A DNA stretch of 59,778 nt. It comes from Gilvimarinus agarilyticus (GTDB taxonomy: Bacteria; Pseudomonadota; Gammaproteobacteria; Pseudomonadales; Cellvibrionaceae). Position numbers and translations under genes: made by a program. Each line of letters starts with the position of its first letter. The stretch's first letter is position 1. The notes under the pieces were generated by a model, which did not search any database, had not been told where the DNA came from, and saw nothing but the letters and a program-made list of their open reading frames with translations. The DNA lies in the NCBI RefSeq assembly GCF_000832015.1, contig NZ_JXCJ01000001.1, positions 3,246,410-3,306,187 on the forward strand, read 5' to 3'. Of the stretch, positions 52,459 through 59,778 are shown one piece after another.

Positions 52459-53373
52459 ATGATTCCCGATTTTCAAAGCTGCATGCGCCCCTTATTAGCC
52501 GCAGTACAAGACGGACAAATTCACCGTTTTAATGATGCGTTCGAACAGGTCTGTTTGCACTTTGGGCTCACTGACGAAGAGCGTGCGGAAAAGCTGCCCT
52601 CTGGCAAGCAAACGGTTGTTCGCAACCGCGTCGCTTGGGCAAGAACCTACTTGGGCAAAGCTGGGCTATTAACGGCGCCCGGGCGCAGCCAGCTGCAAAT
52701 CACCGACCGAGGTCAGGCGGCACTGGCACAAGAGCCCGAGCGGATTAATGTGCGCTTTCTCAAGCAGTTTCCTGAATTTGTGGAATTCCATAGCGCCAAA
52801 CCCAAGGCCAGCAAATCACCCGCCACTCAAGATAACAGTGAAATCGAAGAGACAGACCCGACCGAGCGGCTGGAAGAAGCCTACAGCGAAATTAGACAAG
52901 AGCTGGTCGATGAAGTGCTTGCCATGGTGATTCAGCAATCGCCACAATTTCTGGAAAAACTGGTGGTAGAGCTTATGCAAGCCATGGGTTACGGCGGCTG
53001 GAGTAAAGACTCCGGGCAAGCAACCCAATACACCGCCGATGGCGGTATTGATGGCCTTATTAACGAAGACCCTTTGGGCCTGGAAACCATTTACCTGCAA
53101 GCCAAACGCTACGCAGATAATACCGTTGGCCGGGAGGCCATTCAGGCATTCTCCGGCGCTCTGGATATGCAACGCGCCCATAAGGGTGTGTTTATCACCA
53201 CCTCCAAGTTTAGCCGTGGCGCACTGGAGTATGTGGGCATGATCCAGAAAAAGATTATTTTGATAGACGGCCCCAAACTCGCTGCCCTTATGATTAAGCA
53301 CAACCTAGGGGTTTCGGTAAAAGAAACCTATGAGATTAAAGCTTTGGATACGGATTATTTTAGTGATGAATAG
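52459..53373 (+). CDS. mrr: Mrr-type restriction endonuclease (type IV)
   Basis: A 304-residue protein, the same length as E. coli Mrr. The N-terminal winged-helix (about 5-95, with SGKQTVVRNRVAWARTYLGKAGLL) is followed by an acidic linker and the Mrr catalytic domain: ELMQAMGYGG, Asp198 in DGGIDGLI, and Gln214-Ala-Lys216 in LQAKRY, the D...QxK form of the PD-(D/E)XK fold. Mrr cuts modified (methylated) DNA. ATG 52459 is preceded by AAAGGA. It faces the rest of the defence genes. Confidence 0.9.
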   Translation: MIPDFQSCMRPLLAAVQDGQIHRFNDAFEQVCLHFGLTDEERAEKLPSGKQTVVRNRVAWARTYLGKAGLLTAPGRSQLQITDRGQAALAQEPERINVRFLKQFPEFVEFHSAKPKASKSPATQDNSEIEETDPTERLEEAYSEIRQELVDEVLAMVIQQSPQFLEKLVVELMQAMGYGGWSKDSGQATQYTADGGIDGLINEDPLGLETIYLQAKRYADNTVGREAIQAFSGALDMQRAHKGVFITTSKFSRGALEYVGMIQKKIILIDGPKLAALMIKHNLGVSVKETYEIKALDTDYFSDE

Positions 53374-53695
53374 ATCCACTTCAATTGAGGGCAACTAAGG
53401 CGGTAATGAGGCCGATATTCGGCCAGCATCGCCACAATCCAAGCTTAAAATAAGCACAACCGTTATTTCAACTTAACCTCGAAACTAAAATAACGCACCT
53501 TCAGGGCAAGGCCCCGGTTTACATGTGTATGGCTAACCGGGGTATGGACTCTGTCCATGCACGACCACGGTCAGGCGCAGGATTTGGCTAAAAAAGGGAT
53601 AAAACCCGCAAGTGGAAAAAAGCCTGGCCCCAATACTTCCGGCTCCGGTTACATTACCGCGCCAAAAAAGGCCTAGGCTTAAAACCTCGGCTCAA
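53374..53695. other. 322-bp spacer between mrr and the DUF3037 gene
   Basis: It contains two adjacent hairpins: CCCCGGTT (53512-53519) with AACCGGGG (53535-53542), and ATGGAC-tct-GTCCAT (53544-53558). A 39-codon plus-strand frame (53557-53676) starts inside the second hairpin; I cannot link it to any family. The convergent genes on both sides end here, so the hairpins may help termination. Confidence 0.45.
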
Positions 53696-54523
53696 TTAAT
53701 GGGTAAACAAGCTTGGCTGGCGAGCGAATTCCACAATTCTCGGCGTATCTATGAATGGCACCAAATCGACGCCTAGCTCTTGCAGATCACGCTCTGCCAG
53801 GCGATACGCATCCTTTAATTCATCATTGACGCTAGTAGGCGGCTCGATAGGAATCATCAGTTCGTCTTGGCGTATACGGTTACGCTCCAGCAACCATTGG
53901 ATTTTACGCTTCCACTCATCCGCATGTTCAACTAACTTGCCGGGGTCATTTTGGTCCAGCGTTAAAGGTTTTATAATGCTATGACGACCCTTTGCTTGCC
54001 ACACCAGAGGAAACTGAATCTTACGGTAGTCCTCTGTAAACGTGTACTGCTTGTAAAACTGTTGTAGCTTATTGTCGCGTAACTGGCGCTTAATCGCATC
54101 GACCATTACCTGCTCGCGGCGCGCCTTATTGACGAAGTTGCGCCCGACATACCGCTCGTACAGAACCTCTAGCTCTTTAGCGGGGTCTTCTGTCATCACT
54201 GCCCGTGTTTCAGAGAAACGAATCAACGATTCACGCGGGCGAGCAACTTCTTGACCAAACACGGCCAACTCTTTGCCCCATAGGGCCCCGGCAATGGTTC
54301 GAGCTTCTGCCAGCTCTTTGGCAAAACCCTCGACCGCTTTGGTGTAGACCTTTTTATCCAGCTCACCAAAGAACCGTGTAACCCTCGGAAAAGAGCCCTG
54401 AGCCAGCTTGAAGTCCAGGTAACCCGTTTTAGGGGCGAACGCCAACACCCCAATATTGGCAAACTCTCCAGTCTCCATATAGGGTAAAAAACGTACTATG
54501 GCATACTGACATGCTACTTTCAT
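53696..54523 (-). CDS. DUF3037-type protein
   Basis: A 275-residue protein whose start (VACQYAIVRFLPYMETGEFANIGVLAFAP) matches the DUF3037 pattern; the rest is helical and charged with no catalytic motif I can recognise. I chose ATG 54523 because it overlaps the upstream kinase stop as ATGA, implying coupled translation; an in-frame start 15 bases further up has no support. DUF3037 genes are often paired with HipA-like kinase genes, as here, but their job is unknown. Confidence 0.8.
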   Translation of the reverse strand: MKVACQYAIVRFLPYMETGEFANIGVLAFAPKTGYLDFKLAQGSFPRVTRFFGELDKKVYTKAVEGFAKELAEARTIAGALWGKELAVFGQEVARPRESLIRFSETRAVMTEDPAKELEVLYERYVGRNFVNKARREQVMVDAIKRQLRDNKLQQFYKQYTFTEDYRKIQFPLVWQAKGRHSIIKPLTLDQNDPGKLVEHADEWKRKIQWLLERNRIRQDELMIPIEPPTSVNDELKDAYRLAERDLQELGVDLVPFIDTPRIVEFARQPSLFTH

Positions 54524-55239
54524 TTCAGCGCCTCCCAAAACGAATCTTCTTTAAATTCAAGTAGTTGCCGCTTAATCAGGGCAACCCATTCTCTCCCGTT
54601 GGTGCCTGTATCCAGCCAATCGGGCGGTAGATTATCGCAATAGCCATCAAATTTTTCCATGGCCCGGGCCATTCTTTGTTTATAGTCCTCATCGCCCACA
54701 CCTTCCAGCTCAGGGAGCAAGCCTGCATTTGCGACCAAGTGCAGACGCCTAAAGCTCTCTAGATTAAAACCGGCATCAAAGGCCAAATTATGATCAACCA
54801 CGACCAGCTTTTGGTCCCTTGGTCGATAAAAGAGGTTGGGATTACCACCTTTAACGGTAAGTGTTCTATCTTCGTTCTTTACCCAAAAATCAAATACCCA
54901 TAAATCTCTGAGTGTTTGCACTGGCAGATGTTTCAATATTTCCCGGTTAATTTCCTGCGTTTCGGGAACGTATTTTGAACCAAATGCCATACCGGCCCCC
55001 AGGCCTTGGGTATATTCCGGGCTGTACTCCACAAGCTCATCGGGAACACTCAGTAGGTCGCACTCGGGTATTGGCAAGCCAAAGTTCCGCCCTAGCATGG
55101 GACAGAGATATTCAGAAATTCTCTCTCTTACAGGAGCCGACCGACCTTTTACGACATACTTTTCATCGTTTTCAGCACGGCAGAGGTAAGGCTCGGTAGC
55201 CCCCTGCTCGAATTTCTGAATAATTTCAACAATATCCAT
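54520..55239 (-). CDS. HipA-like kinase (HipA_2 type)
   Basis: A 239-residue protein related to the HipA kinase fold but half the length of HipA (about 440). ATP lysine in KYVVKGRSAP (Lys31), catalytic WVKNEDRT (Asp124), metal-binding GGNPNLF (Asn133-Asn135) and VVVDHNLAFD (Asp149) are all present, so it should be active. HipA phosphorylates glutamyl-tRNA synthetase; the target here is unknown. No HipB-like antitoxin is next to it; the coupled partner is the DUF3037 protein. Confidence 0.82.
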   Translation of the reverse strand: MDIVEIIQKFEQGATEPYLCRAENDEKYVVKGRSAPVRERISEYLCPMLGRNFGLPIPECDLLSVPDELVEYSPEYTQGLGAGMAFGSKYVPETQEINREILKHLPVQTLRDLWVFDFWVKNEDRTLTVKGGNPNLFYRPRDQKLVVVDHNLAFDAGFNLESFRRLHLVANAGLLPELEGVGDEDYKQRMARAMEKFDGYCDNLPPDWLDTGTNGREWVALIKRQLLEFKEDSFWEALK

Positions 55240-55370
55240 ACTATATTCGCCTAAGCTCGTTAGCTTACGCCCCGGTTAGTGATTGGCCTCTAAGTGCCTT
55301 CCTTTAGCTGCTTTCAAGAGTGCTTCTTAGTCGTGTTGCACATCCAATCAAAAATGGTCTCGCACGAGCT
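55240..55370. other. Spacer between the membrane protein and HipA-like kinase genes
   Basis: 131 bases without a gene. It is longer than the other gaps of this group, so the kinase/DUF3037 pair probably has its own promoter here; a small inverted repeat AAGCT/AGCTT lies at about 55254-55267. Confidence 0.4.
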
Positions 55371-56171
55371 TTATTCGTTTGCTTTTGATTCGGTCTCCGA
55401 TAATTCGCGATCAGACATAGGGACGTAGGTTCTATAAATAGAATATTGGGCATCCCGCTTCTTCTCAAAAATATTCAATGTCGTTTTGCATTCCAAGCCA
55501 CAAGGCTTTTCCGCGCGACCACTTTGGCCCTCACGACTCAAATATAAAAGGTGCGTCTCAGAATTTGCAATCAAAAAATGCTCAACACCGGCAACGCCAC
55601 TTATTCGGAAACAGCCTTTATTATTTGACGTAAATTTATCGATGCAATGACCTTTTTGGGCATACGCTTTTAACTGGGCATTGGCCAAATCAACGCCTTT
55701 CTTGGTAGCCCATGTACAAACGCCTAACATGAACACAATAAGTACAATTCCAAATGTCCAAGTATAGTAAGGCCAATTGAAAGACTTCGGCAAAGCGTAT
55801 AAGAGGCGTTTTCGAGCTCGAGTCCAGCGTGTATCACCACTGTATATTTTATATGCCGAATACCGATTTTCTGATTGGCCAAGAGCGCCCAGATTGATAT
55901 TAAGTAATAGCAAAAATAGCGCCGCTGAAAAAACAGTCCAAACAATCATCATTGGTACAATCGCTTCGACAACCAGCCACGCGCTTACAAAACCACTCGA
56001 AAATATCGGGCGACTGTAAACATCAGGGCTGATACCAAAGCCACTAAGGTACGCCGTATCAAAGATCCAGTACACGAGCCTGATAAAGGGTATAAATAAA
56101 CCTAAAGCCGAAGCCGAAAGCAGCGCTTTAGCCGTTATCATTTTTTTAGCTTCATCTAAAATCCGTTTCAT
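55371..56171 (-). CDS. Membrane protein of unknown function in the restriction cluster
   Basis: A 266-residue protein with three strong membrane helices (about 14-38, 62-92 and 134-153), a short basic loop between the second and third (RWTRARKRLLYALPK) and a C-terminal soluble domain of about 110 residues containing four Cys (two in CGLEC) that is probably periplasmic. I recognise no family. The DNA is more AT-rich than its neighbours, suggesting separate origin. ATG 56171 has a strong AGGAG and lies 13 bases past the MmeI-like stop, so it is co-transcribed with it. Confidence 0.72.
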   Translation of the reverse strand: MKRILDEAKKMITAKALLSASALGLFIPFIRLVYWIFDTAYLSGFGISPDVYSRPIFSSGFVSAWLVVEAIVPMMIVWTVFSAALFLLLLNINLGALGQSENRYSAYKIYSGDTRWTRARKRLLYALPKSFNWPYYTWTFGIVLIVFMLGVCTWATKKGVDLANAQLKAYAQKGHCIDKFTSNNKGCFRISGVAGVEHFLIANSETHLLYLSREGQSGRAEKPCGLECKTTLNIFEKKRDAQYSIYRTYVPMSDRELSETESKANE

Positions 56172-56184
56172 TCAAAGCTCCTGA

Positions 56185-59100
56185 TTATTCTGCGCTCGTG
56201 CCCAGCTGCCAAAGTTTATCTGTTTGGCTCGCCTGGCCGAGAACTTCCAGTGCACCCAGCACTTGGGCGACGGATTTTTCCGGTTTGCGTTTAAATTGTT
56301 CGGCCAGGGCTTGTTGGGTTTGGGGGCCGATGGCGAGCAGTTGTTGTACGGCTTTGACTTGCTCGGGCATGGTTTTGGGCCAGGTTTGTTTGGCGGCGGT
56401 TTGGGGTTTGTCGGTTTCCGCTGTAGCCTTGGTGCTGTTATCGGTGGCCAGTTCGGCGCTGGTTTGGGTGGCTTCCGGTGCTTGGTAGTCGGGGCGCAGC
56501 CAGCGGATGTGGCCCTGGGCTTCTTCGGCGGCGCGCTCGTGGTTTAGTGCTACTAATCGGCACAGTAGCTCCTCTTCTGCCTCGGTCTGTTCGGTAGGTT
56601 TGTCCGGTAACGGTGTGGTGGCGCCGGGGCGGCCGACCAGTATTTCGCCCAAATCGCTCCAGCCGTAGGCATCGAATACGGCGGCGTCCAGCTCGTCGTG
56701 CAGTTCGCGCAGGATTGAAACTAAACCCTGTTCGTGGGTGGTTTTTTCTTTGTCTGTAAGCGGTTCTTCTGAGCGTAGCTTTTCCAGCACGTTGTATATA
56801 CCGGTAAGGGTCAGCTTATCGTGCTCCGCCTGTTGGCGTTTGCGGTGGGCGTCGATTTTTTCAGCCAGAGTGCCGATGGTTTGGGACTGAGTTTCGGTTA
56901 GTTCCGGGACGGGGAAAGTTTCGAAGCAGCGGGTTTTGTTGTAGCGAGGTCGATCTTCTAAAGTCCCGCCAGCGGATAGCACCCAAGCGACATGAATACG
57001 ACTACTTAAAACACCAAGACTGGAGGTATTTTGCAAAGCGATATTAACCAGCATATTGTCGGGTAATATCGAATCGTCTAACTGAGAGAAAATACGATGT
57101 TTTGTGGTTTCTACTGTTGCAATATAACTTTTTAGTCCAGTAGACGCTGCGCGCCAATCTTTTCTGGCTTCACCGAATACCCACCAATTCTTTCTGTAGC
57201 CTTCCCGGTTATTTTGATCACGTTCGGGCTTTACCCGCTCCAGCACCCACTGATAAACGGCAGGAAATTTTTCCTGTACCTCCTCCGGCGTATAGCCAAA
57301 TAAATCAATCACCATGACGCCGCGAGGCGTTTGGGTTAAATCTCGCCCGTTGCGGTAATGACGAATGACTTTTTCAATATCGGGCTTGTGAGGGTAGCCT
57401 AATGTTTTGGCTTCTTCTGGAGTGACAATAAACCCTGAGCCAATTAGCTGAACACCACGAGACGATATGTCTGAATTACTTAGCAGCGCTTTAGTGTTGG
57501 CAACATCTGCACCAGACTTTAAGTCCGCAAAAATTTTCCCTTCACGCCGATCTACCTTAACCGACCGCGCATCATCGTTCGCCGCTGTTTCAGCAATCAC
57601 ATGGCGCAACACCCCCGGCTGTTCACCGGCCACACCCACACTCATAGCAATACGCACAGCGGCCCCGTCGTTGCCGTCCACCCACGGGTGGTCGGGAATG
57701 GCAAAGGCGAGGGACAGCGGTTTTTTATTATGGTTTAGGTGCGGCTCCATCACCCGGCGGTTAAAGGTTTGGCGCAGGCTGTTGGTGGTAATAAAACCAA
57801 AGCGGTGGGCGTTACCGGTGCGTACAGTTTCGGCGGCGATGTGCCACCAGTACATCACAAAATCGGCGGACTCGGGCACTAAACCTTTGTAAGAGGCGCG
57901 CACGGCATCGACATAGCCATCGCCCAAGGCGCGGCGCATGGTGGCCGCGCCAATAAACGGCGGGTTACCCACAATATACTCCGCCTCGGGCCATTCGGTT
58001 TTTCGGGGGTTATTAAAATGGTAGACGGGAATCCGCTGGGCGTCATCGGGGATTAGTTCTCCCGTCACGGGACTGGTTTTATAGCTGATGCCGTCCCAGA
58101 TGGTTTTGGGGTTGCCGCTATCATCCAGCATTTCTTCTCGGCTATCGTACTCTATAAGCGCATCGCGGCACTCGATATTGTGAAAGTCGCGCAGTATTGG
58201 CTCGGGTAAATCCAGCTTGCCGTTAATGCGGTAGTGCCACTGCAAGTAGCCAATCCACAAGACGATTTCAGCAATGGCGGCGGCGCGGGGGTTAATCTCT
58301 AGACCCAAAAACTGGTGCGGGTCTACGGTCAGGCCCTCGGCATCGAAGCTTTGCTGACCGGCGGATAGGTCACGGATTAGGTTTAGTACTTCGCCCTCCA
58401 GCCGTTTTAAGTGTTCCAGCGCGACGTACAAAAAGTTGCCGCTGCCGCAGGCCGGGTCCAGCACGCGAGTGTTGCACAGTTTTTGGTGAAAGTTGCGAAG
58501 CTCGCTTAGGGCTTTGTCGTCTTTGGCCTGTTGCAGCCAGGCCTGGGTGGCGACCTGCACGGTTTGCCATTCGGCGCGCAGCGGCTCAATCAGAGTGGGC
58601 ATCACCAAGCGCTCAACATAGGCGCGCGGGGTGTAGTGGGCACCCAGCTTGTGGCGTTCGCGCGGGTCCAGCGCGCGCTCCAATAGTGTGCCGAAAATGG
58701 CGGGCTCGACATAGCGCCAGTCGGCACGGGCGGCCTCTAGCAATAGGCCAATTTGTTCGGCGTTTAAGGCAATGGGATTAATGTCCTTAAACAGGCCACC
58801 GTTAAAGCGGCGCACCTTGGCCATGATTTGCCCTTCAAAGCCCCCGGTGTTCATGGTGTTCCAGAGGCTTTTCATGGAATCCACAAACAAATCGGGCGTG
58901 TTTTGCAATCGCTCTAGCAGCGCGGTAAAGCAGCCGTAGGGAATTAGGTCGACGTCTTCGCTGAACATGGTAAACAGGCAGCGCTTAAGAAAGTGCGCCA
59001 CGCGTTCTACCGGGTGGCCGGATTGCTCCAGCGATTTAGCAAGGTCAGCCAACTTGGCGGATAACTCGCGGGTAACCCGGGCGGCCTGTTTGGATAAGTC

Positions 59101-59673
59101 CAGCGCGTCCGGGTCTTGCCAGAGGTTGTACAGGCGGTGCTGAATATCCGGCTCGCGCAAGTCGGCCAACTGTATACGATGGTGACCGGGGTCGGGGAAT
59201 GGCACATAGGTGCCACCGGAGCGGCTGAACTCGGCGTACAACTCCAGCGAGCGACCCACGTCGGTGACCACAATAAACGGTGGGCGGCCTTCGTCGGTAG
59301 GCAGGGCACGCACATATTGGTCGGCTTGGTTCTGCGCGGCCAGCATGGCTTTGTCCCAACCGCTGGTGCCTAGGGTTTTGCCAGTTTGTTTGGCCTCTAA
59401 AACAAAGCTGCCACGTTTGTATAAGTCGATAAAACCGCGATTGACGCTGCCGTCGGGCTTGTAGATGTCTACCCGGCGCTCAAACACATAGGCGTTGTCG
59501 GCGTTGGTGTCGCAGGCAGGCTCCGGCTGTGGCAGGCCCAGTAACGCACACAGTTCGGTAAGGAATATCTGGTAGTTGGCCTTTTCGGTGCCGCTAGCGT
59601 TTTTCCAGCGGTTAATAAAGGCATCGACGGCCTCGGGCGTGGCGAGGGGTTGGCGTTCCGGCTCGGGGTACAT
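56185..59673 (-). CDS. MmeI-like combined restriction endonuclease/DNA adenine methyltransferase (type IIG-like)
   Basis: A 1162-residue protein with the MmeI order of parts: N-terminal nuclease with Asp83-X9-Glu93-Ala-Lys95 (same spacing as MmeI), helical spacer (about 230-380, [16 protein letters not shown] and [15 protein letters not shown]), methyltransferase with motif [13 protein letters not shown] (about 406-417) and motif IV NPPF (about 568), then a target-recognition region (about 700-950). A C-terminal stretch after about 1050 (a Thr/Ala-rich linker and a winged-helix-like 60 residues) is beyond typical MmeI. It should both methylate and cut one site sequence. A DISARM-type or other methylase is the alternative, but no helicase genes are in view. 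Confidence 0.85.
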   Translation of the reverse strand: MYPEPERQPLATPEAVDAFINRWKNASGTEKANYQIFLTELCALLGLPQPEPACDTNADNAYVFERRVDIYKPDGSVNRGFIDLYKRGSFVLEAKQTGKTLGTSGWDKAMLAAQNQADQYVRALPTDEGRPPFIVVTDVGRSLELYAEFSRSGGTYVPFPDPGHHRIQLADLREPDIQHRLYNLWQDPDALDLSKQAARVTRELSAKLADLAKSLEQSGHPVERVAHFLKRCLFTMFSEDVDLIPYGCFTALLERLQNTPDLFVDSMKSLWNTMNTGGFEGQIMAKVRRFNGGLFKDINPIALNAEQIGLLLEAARADWRYVEPAIFGTLLERALDPRERHKLGAHYTPRAYVERLVMPTLIEPLRAEWQTVQVATQAWLQQAKDDKALSELRNFHQKLCNTRVLDPACGSGNFLYVALEHLKRLEGEVLNLIRDLSAGQQSFDAEGLTVDPHQFLGLEINPRAAAIAEIVLWIGYLQWHYRINGKLDLPEPILRDFHNIECRDALIEYDSREEMLDDSGNPKTIWDGISYKTSPVTGELIPDDAQRIPVYHFNNPRKTEWPEAEYIVGNPPFIGAATMRRALGDGYVDAVRASYKGLVPESADFVMYWWHIAAETVRTGNAHRFGFITTNSLRQTFNRRVMEPHLNHNKKPLSLAFAIPDHPWVDGNDGAAVRIAMSVGVAGEQPGVLRHVIAETAANDDARSVKVDRREGKIFADLKSGADVANTKALLSNSDISSRGVQLIGSGFIVTPEEAKTLGYPHKPDIEKVIRHYRNGRDLTQTPRGVMVIDLFGYTPEEVQEKFPAVYQWVLERVKPERDQNNREGYRKNWWVFGEARKDWRAASTGLKSYIATVETTKHRIFSQLDDSILPDNMLVNIALQNTSSLGVLSSRIHVAWVLSAGGTLEDRPRYNKTRCFETFPVPELTETQSQTIGTLAEKIDAHRKRQQAEHDKLTLTGIYNVLEKLRSEEPLTDKEKTTHEQGLVSILRELHDELDAAVFDAYGWSDLGEILVGRPGATTPLPDKPTEQTEAEEELLCRLVALNHERAAEEAQGHIRWLRPDYQAPEATQTSAELATDNSTKATAETDKPQTAAKQTWPKTMPEQVKAVQQLLAIGPQTQQALAEQFKRKPEKSVAQVLGALEVLGQASQTDKLWQLGTSAE

Positions 59674-59778
59674 GGCAATCCGTTTTGTTAGCGCATTTGT
59701 AGTGATGGATCATAACAAGATGTTGTTTTTTGCGCTATTGTCGAGATCTGCTGTAGCTATAGCGCACTCACACCAAAT
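59674..59778. other. Upstream region of the MmeI-like gene at the window edge
   Basis: 105 AT-rich bases. On the minus strand a TATGAT lies about 50 bases upstream of the ATG and may be a -10, but no matching -35 is clear. The ribosome site before ATG 59673 is weak (GGA). Confidence 0.35.

Noticed and set aside
52816-53301. 161-residue minus-strand frame within mrr
   Set aside because: Antisense shadow; the plus strand encodes a complete Mrr with catalytic residues.
1-59778. CRISPR array, rRNA or ordinary tRNA genes
   Set aside because: I saw no regularly spaced repeats of the right size and no rRNA or cloverleaf tRNA; the only CCA-ending structures are tmRNA and its duplicated tail.
1-59778. 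Intact insertion sequences or an integrase gene
   Set aside because: No transposase or integrase was recognised other than the housekeeping XerD, so the ssrA end duplication lacks a visible integrase partner here.

Overview
The window reads as chromosomal DNA from a marine-type gammaproteobacterium, most likely a Cellvibrionales relative (inference). Supporting signs are the gene orders rpsP-rimM-trmD-rplS and xerD-dsbC-hom-thrC-recJ, a FabY-type ketoacyl synthase, a one-piece tmRNA whose tag ends LAA, a TonB receptor of the Xanthomonas/Caulobacter carbohydrate type next to a tryptophan-halogenase-like gene, a secreted alpha-amylase, and a giant surface protein with a GlyGly-CTERM-like tail. 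No database search was possible, so all names rest on recognised motifs, lengths and gene order.

Layout. (1) 1-12440: the end of a membrane/TPR gene, then a minus-strand cluster of three phage-tail-collar paralogues, a sulfotransferase, a 2506-residue DUF4347/cadherin-like surface protein and a rhomboid protease. (2) 12976-30820: mostly housekeeping. It holds a YbbAP-type ABC exporter, an MFS transporter and tesA; recJ, thrC, hom, dsbC and xerD; the L19/TrmD/RimM/S16 operon; and fabY divergent from a GlxA/AraC-type regulator. (3) 30894-43637: stress and envelope genes. These include a small heat-shock gene with a sigma32-like promoter and a ROSE-like leader hairpin, an SDR epimerase, a universal stress protein, a TetR/AhpD-like divergent pair with three operators, a RIO kinase next to rlmF, outer-membrane proteins, an acetyltransferase and two methyltransferases. 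(4) 43735-50874: a starch locus. Secreted GH13 amylase, halogenase-like flavoprotein and TonB receptor are linked by four copies of a palindrome of the type TGNATACGTATNCA. (5) 51052-59673: ssrA with its own promoter, a duplicated ssrA 3' end, ppiC, then defence-type genes: an Mrr endonuclease, a DUF3037 + HipA-like kinase pair, an unknown membrane protein and an MmeI-like combined restriction-methylation enzyme.

How the genes work together. In the starch locus the amylase would cut polysaccharide outside the cell and the TonB receptor import the oligosaccharides, both probably under one LacI-type regulator encoded elsewhere. In the surface cluster the sulfotransferase and giant protein are translationally coupled, and the rhomboid next door is a candidate protease for the giant protein's tail. 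After ssrA, a classic integration site, the gene content changes to restriction and kinase genes, with a 179-bp-spaced repeat of the ssrA end as a possible integration scar.

Best candidates for something undescribed are the HipA-like kinase/DUF3037/membrane protein group beside the MmeI-like enzyme, the collar-sulfotransferase-giant protein-rhomboid cluster, and the hairpin array ending in a second tmRNA-like tail.
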